From positions 124,001 to 188,000 of the forward strand of contig NZ_JAQBNR010000050.1 in the NCBI RefSeq assembly GCF_028288465.1: DNA of 64,000 nucleotides, read 5' to 3'. Source of the stretch: Ferruginibacter sp. GTDB taxonomy: Bacteria; Bacteroidota; Bacteroidia; Chitinophagales; Chitinophagaceae. The notes beneath the pieces were generated by a model. The model made no database searches and was not told the origin of the DNA. It saw nothing but the letters and a program-made list of their open reading frames with translations. The translations under genes were made by a program, and so were the position numbers. Positions 10,178 to 18,100 of this stretch are shown piece after piece (the first letter of the stretch is position 1; every line of letters starts with the position of its first letter).

Positions 10178-10189
10178 TACCTTTGCGTA
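10178..10189 (+). promoter_or_regulatory. TAnnTTTG -7 box placed 4 nt before the vsr pseudogene start
   Basis: TACCTTTG at 10178-10185 matches the Bacteroidota -7 consensus, and the ATG follows after 4 nt. The spacing implies a transcript starting at or next to the ATG. No good -33 TTTG is visible at the usual distance. Confidence 0.5.
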
Positions 10190-10622
10190 ATGGACGTGCA
10201 TAACCCAACCACCCGGAGCTACAACATGAGCCGTATAAAAAGTAAAAACACCCAACCGGAGATGCTGGTGCGGCGGTTTTTGCATGCCCGCGGCTTTCGC
10301 TACCTGCTGCACGCTAAAAAGTTGCAAGGAAAGCCCGACCTGGTATTACCCAAATACCGTACGGTTATTTTTGTACATGGCTGTTTTTGGCATGGCTACC
10401 CACTGCAAATATTGCAAATATTATGTGGTACCCAAAACCCGAACCGACTGGTGGCTGCAAAAAATAAACAACAACATCGCCAACGACCATAAAGCCATTG
10501 CTGCTTTACAACAACTCGGTTATAATGTAATTACCATTTGGGAGTGCCAGCTAAAACCCGCCCTGGTTGAAAACACATTGACTGCACTGGTAAAAAATAT
10601 TTTGGGCCAGGCGGTAGAATAA
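10190..10622 (+). pseudogene. vsr: Frameshifted very-short-patch-repair endonuclease (Vsr)
   Basis: The first 67 residues (SYNMSRIKSKNTQPEMLVRR, GKPDLVLPKY, VFVHGCFWHG) match the intact Vsr at 12327-12749 almost residue for residue. After HGCFWHG the homologous reading (CKYYVVPKTRTDWWLQKINN through to ITIWEC) continues in the next frame to 10622. Between the GGC and the TGC codon the intact gene has 9 nt and this one has 7, a 2-nt loss. Right after it, TGCAAATAT is present twice in tandem, a 9-nt in-frame duplication. The result would be a truncated product unless this is a sequencing error. Vsr nicks 5' to the T of T:G mismatches that arise by deamination of 5-methylcytosine, so this looks like the relic of an older methylation system. 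Confidence 0.85.
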
Positions 10623-10625
10623 TTA

Positions 10626-10675
10626 TTTGGCTGCGGTGGCGTCGCACTCTTGTACTGTACACCTATATGGAACTT
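10626..10675 (+). repeat. Dispersed repeat family 3, diverged copy
   Basis: The segment from TTTGGCTGCGGTGGCGTCG to TATATGGAACTTTT aligns loosely with the better copies at 12239-12290 and 52769-52820, sharing the order TTTGG..GGC.TCG..CACTC..TTGTAC..CATACC..TGG..TTT. It directly follows the vsr pseudogene. The match is weak taken alone. Confidence 0.35.
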
Positions 10676-10915
10676 TTACCGAAGCGGAGTTGGCGCACGA
10701 GCCATGAACCAACGTGCAGGCTTTCCTTTCTTTTTATAAAAACCAACGTGTTGCAATTGCTGCAGTGAATGATCAGTTGGCCTGCGCTTAGTAAAAATTG
10801 CAAAGCTCATCACCGGCGCAGAGACTGGGAAATAGATATAGCATACATGCCAAAACCATAAAATTAAATGTGTACTTTCCTGTAACAATTCAGCAGGTAG
10901 AAGCGTCTTGAAAAT

Positions 10916-12124
10916 ATGTTTAAAAAGTTATTTATTGCAGGCGTTTTCATCGTAATGGTAAATGCCCTTTCTTTTGCTCAAATCAGTGAAAAACTTTCTG
11001 CAAAAGTTACCCTTGCAGTCAACACCAATATTGAAACTTATTTTATTGCAGAGAAACTGGCAGTAGAGCACATCGGTAATTATGTGTTCAGCTACAGTAA
11101 CATTCAGTTTACGCATCAGCCCATTGTTTATTTCGGTTTAAAAGAATTTGCACCGTGGAAGGATAAACCGGTAATACTCAGAATCGCCGCTATTTTAAAG
11201 CAGCTGCGGGATATACAGCATGATAATGCACAACAACTGGAATACCTGCTTTACAGGAACCAGTTTCCAAAAAAAGGTTTCAGGTGGCCGGTGCCTGCTA
11301 ACCTGGCGATGTTTAATGAACAACTTTATCCCGGTGCCAAAGTGCTGGGAATAGAATTGGCCGACAGCCTTGCTTCCTTTTACCGGCAGGCGCATGTAGA
11401 CAGCTTTCTTAAACGGAACAAATTTTTTTATAAAGGAGCTATTGCAGAAGCCAGGAAGCACATAAATGCTGCTGCCATTCCTTATATGGAAAAATGGTAT
11501 GGACAGCAGTTTGCCGGTTATGAATTATACCTGATGCCTGGCATGCCTATAACACCCGGAGATGATAATTACCGTGCATTCGGCCCCATGCTCATCAGTC
11601 CGAAAGGAAAAGTCTCTGCCATGGTTTTCAGTTCGAGTGTACAGTTGCCGCTGCTCCATTCATTGAAAGAGTATAAACAATTCGGTTTTGATAATGCAGA
11701 AGTCACCAGGTTTTTGACAGTGCACGAGCTGGGGCATTCTTTTGTTAATCCTGTTGTGACAAGCCTGCTGCCTGAACTGTTAAAAGATACTGCCTTGTTC
11801 ACACCAACGCTGGTAAAGGCGCTTGAACCATCTTACATAGACAGGTGGGAAACCTGTTTGATTGAACACCTGGTAAGGTTAGGTGAAATAAGGATTGCAA
11901 GATCGATGGGCGACGATCAAGAAGAGCAGCGTGTAAGAAAGCTGCATGTAACTCAATTCAAATTTATTTTGCTGCCCTTGCTCGAAAATAAAATAACGGA
12001 ATATGAAAACAACCGTACACTATACCCTACTTTTAAAAGCTTTTTGCCTGAAATAGTTAACCTATTCCACGGGCTGAAACCAACTGACATTGACAGGATT
12101 TTATCGGAGAACCTGGTTAAATAA
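10916..12124 (+). CDS. DUF4932-type zinc metalloprotease-like exported protein
   Basis: 402 residues with a signal peptide ending in SFAQ (residues 1-22). A gluzincin-type HExxH site, HELGHSF, is at about residues 269-275, followed about 50 residues later by WETCLIEHLVRLGEIRIAR, whose glutamates could supply the third zinc ligand. Upstream of the site are strands such as YELYLMPGMPITPGDDNYRAFGP and GKVSAMVFSSS. This matches my memory of DUF4932, a Bacteroidota family of predicted exported metalloproteases with no defined substrate. It lies between the broken and intact vsr copies but is not restriction-like; its base composition is closer to the flanking chromosome than to the downstream island. 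Confidence 0.7.
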   Translation: MFKKLFIAGVFIVMVNALSFAQISEKLSAKVTLAVNTNIETYFIAEKLAVEHIGNYVFSYSNIQFTHQPIVYFGLKEFAPWKDKPVILRIAAILKQLRDIQHDNAQQLEYLLYRNQFPKKGFRWPVPANLAMFNEQLYPGAKVLGIELADSLASFYRQAHVDSFLKRNKFFYKGAIAEARKHINAAAIPYMEKWYGQQFAGYELYLMPGMPITPGDDNYRAFGPMLISPKGKVSAMVFSSSVQLPLLHSLKEYKQFGFDNAEVTRFLTVHELGHSFVNPVVTSLLPELLKDTALFTPTLVKALEPSYIDRWETCLIEHLVRLGEIRIARSMGDDQEEQRVRKLHVTQFKFILLPLLENKITEYENNRTLYPTFKSFLPEIVNLFHGLKPTDIDRILSENLVK

Positions 12125-12238
12125 CTTTCATTAAAAGCTTGCTGACAAGATTAATGGAAAATTGATAATAGATTAATTAATAATGGCCCACTTCCCCGGA
12201 ACTGGGTTTTTATTTTTGTTACCGGCGGAGGAAGCTTT

Positions 12239-12290
12239 GGGCGGCATCGTTGTGTCACTCCCTTGTACGGCATACCATTGTGGAGCTTTG
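12239..12290 (+). repeat. Dispersed repeat family 3, copy upstream of intact vsr
   Basis: This 52-bp stretch shares GGGC..CATCGTTGT.TCACTCCCTT.TAC..CATACC with the segment at 52769-52820 almost base for base, although the two loci are otherwise unrelated. It lies between the metalloprotease gene and vsr. Confidence 0.65.
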
Positions 12291-12314
12291 GCCAACGTTG
12301 TAAACAAGCAGTTG

Positions 12315-12326
12315 TAAATTTGCACC
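12315..12326 (+). promoter_or_regulatory. TAnnTTTG -7 box 4 nt before the vsr start
   Basis: TAAATTTG at 12315-12322 is followed by CACC and the ATG at 12327, the same geometry as at the vsr pseudogene (10178-10189). A TTTG lies 24 nt upstream, slightly far for a -33 element. The layout predicts a leaderless or near-leaderless mRNA. Confidence 0.55.
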
Positions 12327-12749
12327 ATGGCCGATGTACACAACAAAGCAACCCGTAGCTACAACATGAGCATGATCAAGGGCAAAAACACAAAGCCCGA
12401 AATGCTGGTGCGCAGGTTTTTACACGCCAATGGCTACCGTTACCGCCTGCACGATAAAAAACTCCCCGGCAAACCAGATATTGTTTTACCAAAATACAAC
12501 ACCGTAATTTTTGTACACGGTTGCTTCTGGCATGGCCATGAAAACTGCCGGTATTATGTTGTGCCCAAAACCAGAACAGACTGGTGGCTGGAAAAAATAA
12601 ATAACAATATCTCCAATGACGATAAAGCCATTGCTTCTTTAAAGCAACTGGGCTATATAGTAATTACCATTTGGGAATGTGAACTCAAAGCAACCACAGT
12701 TCAAAAAACATTAAATAACTTAACCGAAACTTTGATTGAACCCTCCTAA
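12327..12749 (+). CDS. vsr: Very-short-patch-repair DNA mismatch endonuclease (Vsr)
   Basis: 140 residues, normal length for Vsr. Conserved elements in order: TRSYNMSMIKGKNTKPEMLV (N-terminal), LPGKPDIVLPKYNTVIFVHG (the Asp of KPDIVL and the GCFWHGHENC block form the metal and zinc sites), PKTRTDWW and VITIWECEL. The enzyme nicks at T:G mismatches left by deamination of 5-methylcytosine and so protects the target sites of a C5 methyltransferase. It stands about 140 bp upstream of a controller gene and the methyltransferase operon on the same strand, which suggests it guards the sites methylated by the 13613-14593 enzyme. Its spacing and separate -7 box point to its own promoter. Confidence 0.92.
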   Translation: MADVHNKATRSYNMSMIKGKNTKPEMLVRRFLHANGYRYRLHDKKLPGKPDIVLPKYNTVIFVHGCFWHGHENCRYYVVPKTRTDWWLEKINNNISNDDKAIASLKQLGYIVITIWECELKATTVQKTLNNLTETLIEPS

Positions 12750-12842
12750 ATATCCACATTAATTCGATCCTGATTTTTTCTCACTTCACCTCCATCTGCC
12801 AGTTAATCTCATTTGCCCTCCAATCTTTCTCGACAAAAAGTT

Positions 12843-12886
12843 CACTTATATCCGATTGACTTATAGTCGAATAAGAAATAGCTTGC
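12843..12886 (+). promoter_or_regulatory. Tandem C-box operator and promoter of the controller gene
   Basis: GACTTATAGTC at 12858-12868 is a perfect GACTnnnAGTC palindrome, the core recognised by restriction-modification controller (C) proteins. Fifteen bases upstream, CACTTATATCC (12843-12853) is a degenerate second copy. TAGCTTGC at 12879-12886 resembles the -7 box, and the controller ATG follows after 4 nt. The perfect box therefore lies where a C-protein dimer could activate or block the promoter. The palindrome is seen directly; its function is inferred from the C.AhdI/C.Esp1396I-type systems. Confidence 0.7.
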
Positions 12887-12890
12887 ATGG

Positions 12891-13109
12891 ATGGATGATA
12901 TCAGAGTGAGAGTGGGCAGACGCCTCAAAGAACTCAGATTAAAAATTGATCTGACACAGGAAAAACTCTCATTTAAGGCAGAAGTTGATAAAACATATCT
13001 CAATGAAGTTGAGAATGGTAAACGCAACGTTTCAATAATCAACCTGGAAAAAATTATTAAAGCACTTGATAGTTCCTTTGAAGATTTTTTTAAAGGCATG
13101 ACCTCTTAA
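12891..13109 (+). CDS. Controller (C) protein of restriction-modification system, XRE-type HTH
   Basis: 72 residues, all of them one lambda-repressor-like helix-turn-helix domain: VGRRLKELRLKIDLTQEKLS, then VDKTYLNEVENGKRNVSIINLEKI and a C-terminal LDSSFEDFF. Size and pattern (LTQEKLS, ENGKRNVS) fit C proteins such as C.AhdI, which act as dimers. The perfect C-box 22 bp before the start supports autoregulation: activation at low dose and repression at high dose, delaying nuclease synthesis until DNA is methylated. The next gene begins 13 bp downstream, so it is co-transcribed with the predicted nuclease. Unusually, the methyltransferase lies in the same operon. Confidence 0.85.
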   Translation: MDDIRVRVGRRLKELRLKIDLTQEKLSFKAEVDKTYLNEVENGKRNVSIINLEKIIKALDSSFEDFFKGMTS

Positions 13110-13122
13110 ACCCAAAAACACT

Positions 13123-13626
13123 TTGCCAAAACCAGCGAAATTTATTCCTGCAGTCAAAATCGATTTGCGTCAGAAAAGCGAAGATGAACTTATCTCCCTC
13201 CGAATTCAATTGGATAAAGAATTCAAGACGAGGGGCGTAAAATTTAATGTAGGAGAAATTGGCGAGACGATCGCTATTACATTTTTTAAAAACACACCTG
13301 GCCTTACCAATTTACAAAGAGCGCCTATAGGAACAAAAAGCGTTGATGCGTTATCGAGAAATGGCGACCGCTATTCAATCAAAACTATTAAGGATGGTTC
13401 TAAGACCGGAACAATATATCCTGATCCTGATAATAATGGCAAACAGTTATTTGAATTTCTTCTGGTAATTCAGATTGATGATGATTATGAACTTCACAAG
13501 TTGCATAGATTTTCATGGGAGCAATTTTTAAACGTAAGACAGTGGGATAAAACTATGAACGCATGGTATGTACCAAAAACCTTAAAAGCACTAAAAGAAG
13601 GCGAAACATTATATGAGAAAAAATGA
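13123..13626 (+). CDS. Predicted PD-(D/E)xK-like restriction endonuclease (GEIGE family)
   Basis: 167 residues from a TTG at 13123, 13 bp after the controller stop; no ATG fits better and the match to the family begins early. A helical N-terminus with KSEDELISLRIQLDKEF leads to VGEIGE (Glu45, Glu48), then KSVDALSRNGDRYSIKTIK with Asp75 and Lys87. This Glu ... Asp ... x-I-K order is that of a PD-(D/E)xK nuclease core in which the usual second acidic residue before xK is replaced by Ser85. Position in the operon, right after the controller and overlapping the methyltransferase, makes it the best candidate for the cleaving subunit. The specificity is unknown. The stop overlaps the next start by 14 nt. 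Confidence 0.65.
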   Translation: MPKPAKFIPAVKIDLRQKSEDELISLRIQLDKEFKTRGVKFNVGEIGETIAITFFKNTPGLTNLQRAPIGTKSVDALSRNGDRYSIKTIKDGSKTGTIYPDPDNNGKQLFEFLLVIQIDDDYELHKLHRFSWEQFLNVRQWDKTMNAWYVPKTLKALKEGETLYEKK

Positions 13627-14593
13627 AGTTAGTGAAGACCTTAGAACCATAGATCTCTTTTGCGGCGCAGGCGGCAGCAGTTACGGCGCAAGAAATGCTG
13701 GAGCTAATATTGTTGCCGGCTTTGATTTATGGAGTACTGCGATTAAAGCCTACGGAGCTAATTTCCCTGAAGCAAGAACTTTTGAAGGAGATTTAAGAAA
13801 TCTTGACCCTGTAGTTGTAAAAAAGGAATTGGGTAAAATTGATTTGATGCTAGCATCTCCTGAATGCACTAACCATTCACTGGCAAAAGGAGCCAAGTTG
13901 CGTGATGAAGCAAGTAAAGAAACTGCATTCGAAGTAACCCGCTATGCAAAAGCATTTTCACCTAAATGGATAGTTATTGAAAATGTTAAGGAAATGCAAT
14001 CATGGAGTGGCCACTCTAGACTGCTGAAAGAACTTTGGGATTTAGAATATTTTGTAAAAGAGATTGAATTAAACTCGGCTGATTTTGGTGTTGCGCAAGC
14101 CAGGAAAAGATTATTTCTACTTTGTTCCTTATCAGGTGAAACTACAATGAATGATAAACAAGAAGGTGCAGAACTAAATGCGGCATCAACAATAATTGAT
14201 TGGAGCGACAAATATAAATTCACACCACTTTTTCAGGAAGGAAGAGCCTTGAACACATTGGCACGAGCTGAAAATGCGATAGACGAGTTAGGTGCAAAGG
14301 AGCCATTTATAATGGTTTATTATGGAACAGGTAGTGGATGGCAAAGCATAGAAGATCCTTTAAGAACTATTACGACCCTTGATCGCTTTGCTTTGGTAAA
14401 GCCCTCAAAGAAAGGTCATATTATGCGAATGTTACAACCTGAAGAATTAAAATTAGCAATGGGATTTGGCAATAATTATAGCCTCGATATAGGAGTTACG
14501 AGAAGAGAGAAAATAAAACTTATGGGAAACGGCGTTTGTCCACCAGTGATGACTTCTATTATAAAAAATTTATGTATTTCACCTAAACCCTAA
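13613..14593 (+). CDS. DNA (cytosine-5) methyltransferase
   Basis: 326 residues. C5 methyltransferase motifs in order: motif I DLFCGAGGS (14-22, AdoMet loop), motif II region AGFDLW, motif IV ASPECTNHS with the catalytic Cys85, motif VI ENV (123-125), motif VIII QARKRLFLL, then a short target-recognition stretch, RMLQPEELKLAMGF and GNGVCPPVM (motifs IX-X). Motif IV departs from the usual PCQ: Glu sits before the Cys and Thr after it, a variant I recall from some phage and island enzymes. It starts inside the nuclease gene (14-nt overlap) and its stop abuts the next ATG. It should protect host DNA from the linked nuclease, and its 5mC product explains the nearby vsr. Confidence 0.92.
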   Translation: MRKNEVSEDLRTIDLFCGAGGSSYGARNAGANIVAGFDLWSTAIKAYGANFPEARTFEGDLRNLDPVVVKKELGKIDLMLASPECTNHSLAKGAKLRDEASKETAFEVTRYAKAFSPKWIVIENVKEMQSWSGHSRLLKELWDLEYFVKEIELNSADFGVAQARKRLFLLCSLSGETTMNDKQEGAELNAASTIIDWSDKYKFTPLFQEGRALNTLARAENAIDELGAKEPFIMVYYGTGSGWQSIEDPLRTITTLDRFALVKPSKKGHIMRMLQPEELKLAMGFGNNYSLDIGVTRREKIKLMGNGVCPPVMTSIIKNLCISPKP

Positions 14594-15121
14594 ATGAAGC
14601 AATTAAACTTAAGTATTCTAGAAGATGGTATCTCTACGGGATTATCAGTTCGAAATGGAGGCTTTCTTGCAGAGGCTGCATCAATATGTTTACAATCTCA
14701 CAATCATGGATTGAGTATTCTCTTTAAAGTGGAAGGTTATCTAGCTGAGATATACAATCTTTCACGTTGCGAAGTCAATCAATTAGCCTTAAATAGTTTT
14801 GCGGATTTGGAAGAAGCTGCGCAATTTGGAGCGATGGGAATTGCTGTGGCAATTATAAATAATCAAACCGGATGGAAAGTTATTAGATCTTGGAAAGGAA
14901 CCGGATTTGATTATTGGTTTGGATTTGAAGACGAAGGATATCCTTTTCAAAACAAATTACGAGTAGAAGTAAGTGGAGATTTAAAAGGCACCGATCCGGA
15001 AATCAATGCTAGGTTAAAGCAAAAATTGGAACAAACTAAAAAATCAGATGAATTAAATATTTCAGCTTGCGCAGTTATTGTTGAATTTAGTAATCCCAAA
15101 TCCTTAACTGCTATAAGATGA
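14594..15121 (+). CDS. Conserved hypothetical protein of Z1 restriction loci, possible degenerate nuclease fold
   Basis: 175 residues, starting at the base after the methyltransferase stop and overlapping the Z1 gene by 4 nt (ATGA). The N-terminal half is a mixed fold with NGGFLAEAASICLQSHNHG. The C-terminal half carries GTGFDYWFG (Asp106), then LRVEVSG (Glu125-Val-Ser127), and ends in ACAVIVEFSNPKSL. The Asp ... E-x-S pattern could be a PD-(D/E)xK relative with Ser in place of Lys, but that is inference. I remember proteins of this shape only next to Z1-domain genes, so it is probably a dedicated partner of the large ATPase. Function unknown. Confidence 0.6.
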   Translation: MKQLNLSILEDGISTGLSVRNGGFLAEAASICLQSHNHGLSILFKVEGYLAEIYNLSRCEVNQLALNSFADLEEAAQFGAMGIAVAIINNQTGWKVIRSWKGTGFDYWFGFEDEGYPFQNKLRVEVSGDLKGTDPEINARLKQKLEQTKKSDELNISACAVIVEFSNPKSLTAIR

Positions 15122-18100
15122 ATAACAAAAAAGTGACGATATGGCATGAAGAAGCGATGGATTTAGCTGAGATGGCCTTTTTTGCAAAAAGAAGGGGTGA
15201 GTATTATAATTTTTGGAAGTTTATTCAAAGAGCTCTTAATTATGAAAAGGCAGCGGCAAGAGTCCTGATCGAAGAGCAGCAAATAGAACCCACAAGATCA
15301 CTATTATATAAAAGTGCAATACATTTTGCTTTAAATTTAGACCATTTCGACGAAGCAAAATTTTTGCTACGTGAAGCTAACGACGGAAATCCTCCAATAG
15401 AAGTAAAAAATGAATTGGATAGCATTAGTGTTGAAATTAATCAACGTGAAAATATCAAATCTAGAGCGGTGGCACTTGCACAAAGCTTTCTTGATAGTGA
15501 AAGCTTAGAGCCGAGCGATGTATCCAGGGCGATCAATGCCTCAATTGCAGCAGTTGAAAACTTTTTCGGAAAAGAGACTATCGAAAAACTGCTTAACCGA
15601 ATTGCATTAGAAGTATCTCTAGAAAATAAAAACCTAGTCTTAAATCCTGATTATCAAATTTTCGAATCTGTTATAGTTGACAGATCTTGGATTGCAGAAA
15701 GAAGGCAGAAACTACCTTGGAGTTTTTGGAAGGCATACAAAATCTATCTAGACAAAAAAAATTTTGCTAGTACGACAATAAAAAAACTAGACCAGTTAAC
15801 AGATGACATACTGAGCCGCCTTGGTGACCCATCAAAAAGTGGTGTATGGGATAAAAGAGGAATGATTGTAGGAGATGTTCAATCTGGCAAGACAAGTAAC
15901 TACGTTGGCCTAATTAATAAAGCTGCTGATTTGGGTTTTAGAATCATAATAGTTCTCACAGGGTTATATGAAAATCTTAGACAACAAACACAAGAGAGAA
16001 TTGATGAGGGATTCATTGGTGCTATATCTGATCTAAACAATCAAGATGTCGGCAAACCAATTGGTGTTGAGAATTATAGAACACCTAAAAACTTACCAGT
16101 TCATCCAATAACAAGAGCGGGAGACGCAGGCGATTTAAGAAAATCGAATTTGCCAAATTTGCCAATTAATACAAATGATTACTACGCTATTGTTGTCAAA
16201 AAAAATCCAACGGTTTTAAAGACGCTTTTAAATTGGTTACATGCTCGAGGCGAAAATGATGGAGAATATAAAATTATAAAAAATAGACCCCTGTTGGTAA
16301 TCGACGATGAAGCAGACTATGCATCTCTTAATGTCGACAATGACTTTGTCTCAAAGATCAATGGAAGTATACGGGCAATACTCGCCTTATTTGAACAGAG
16401 TGCATTCATCGGATATACCGCTACGCCGTTTGCAAATGTTTTTATTTCTGATCATAATGAAACATCCGGGCACGAAATTTTAATTGACAGAAAAAGATTT
16501 CGGTTAGGCGAAGATCTATTTCCAAGAGATTTTATTATTAACATCCCATCACCATCAAATTATATTGGCTATTCAAAAGTTTTTGATACTAAACTAAAAT
16601 TATCAGATAGTTATGTTAATGGCGATATGCCCATGATAAATATCGTTAACGATTATGAACCTTCGATTCCCAAAGGGCATAAAAAAAACGGCCCTTTGCC
16701 AAATGAAATTCCTTTAAGCCTAAAAGATGCGATCAAATGTTTTTTCTTGGCATGTGCAGTAAGGTCAGCCCGTGGTCAAGAAAAGGAACATAATTCAATG
16801 TTGATTCACGCTTCTTGGTATGTAAAATGGCTAGATCAAATTGCTTGGTTGGTTAATGAATTTACAGTCGAACTAAAAAAGAAAATAAAAAGCCAAGATG
16901 ATTCTACATTTTTAAATTTAAAATCAATCTGGGAAAAAGAGTTCAAACCAAGGACTGCCTCAATAATTAGTCAAGTTGGTTATGATGACCCACGAATTAT
17001 TGAACATAATTGGAATGAAATTCAGTTTTGTTTAGTAAAAGCGGTTGAAAAAATCGAAGTAAGAGCTGTGCATGGTGCAAAAAAAGGATTGAAATACTTG
17101 AATACCCAAGCTTTAAATTATAAAGATTATAAAAACGGCCTATCTGTAATTGCAATAGGCGGCAACAAATTGTCCAGAGGATTAACCTTGGAGGGACTTT
17201 CTATCAGTTATTTCTTGAGGGCCACTCGATTCTATGACACTTTACTGCAAATGGGTAGATGGTTTGGGTATCGACCTGGGTATGTGGATTTGTGCAGATT
17301 ATTTACTACAAAGGAATTAATTACTTGGTATCAGTATATAGCCAATGCAACCGATGAGCTAAAAGAACAGTTTGATATTATGGATCTTGCTGATCGCACC
17401 CCAAAAAATTTCGGATTAAAAGTAAGATCTGCCCCTGGTATGTTAATGATTTCTTCCGCCGCAAAAATCAAAGGCGCAACCGATTTGAATTTAAGTTTTT
17501 CTGGAGACCTTCAAGAAACATATATTTTATCAAAATCAGCGGATAGTTTGAATAACAATCTATTGGCACTAAACAATTTTATTGAAAATCTTGGTCCAAA
17601 TTCAGACTTGGTCCGACAAGGACAAAAATTTATTTGGGAAGGGGTAAAATATAATAGTATTGATAGTTTTATAGCAAATTATAAAATACATCAGCGTAGT
17701 ATCCATCCGGACTTTTTACGAGGATATATTATGCAACAGTTAAAAAATGGGAATTTAAGCAATTGGACAGTGGTGTTGATTCATAATTCTAATGCAAAAG
17801 ACTTTTACACCTTGAAAGCCTCTCATTCAACACTTAATGTAGGATACACTTTTCGAAAAGAAGTCGAAGAAAAGGATGCTTTCGGAAATACAATTACTGA
17901 TCATAAAAAATATCTCATAAGGAAATCACATATTATTAGCCCTCCCCATGAATATTTGGATATGGACGAATCTGACATGCGATATATAAAAGCAAAAGAG
18001 GCTACAGCAATAGAAGCTAAAACGCACCCTACAGATTCGCGTTTGCCTGCAGGAAAATATATAAGAAAATTTCGGGGATCAAAAAATGCACTACTTATAA

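Larger units (their letters stand above)
9834..10189. other. Intergenic region upstream of the vsr pseudogene
   Basis: This 356-bp gap starts AT-rich and becomes GC-rich from about 10,000 onwards. It holds no convincing coding frame. The last 70 bp contain the inverted repeat and the promoter-like box described separately. Confidence 0.5.
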
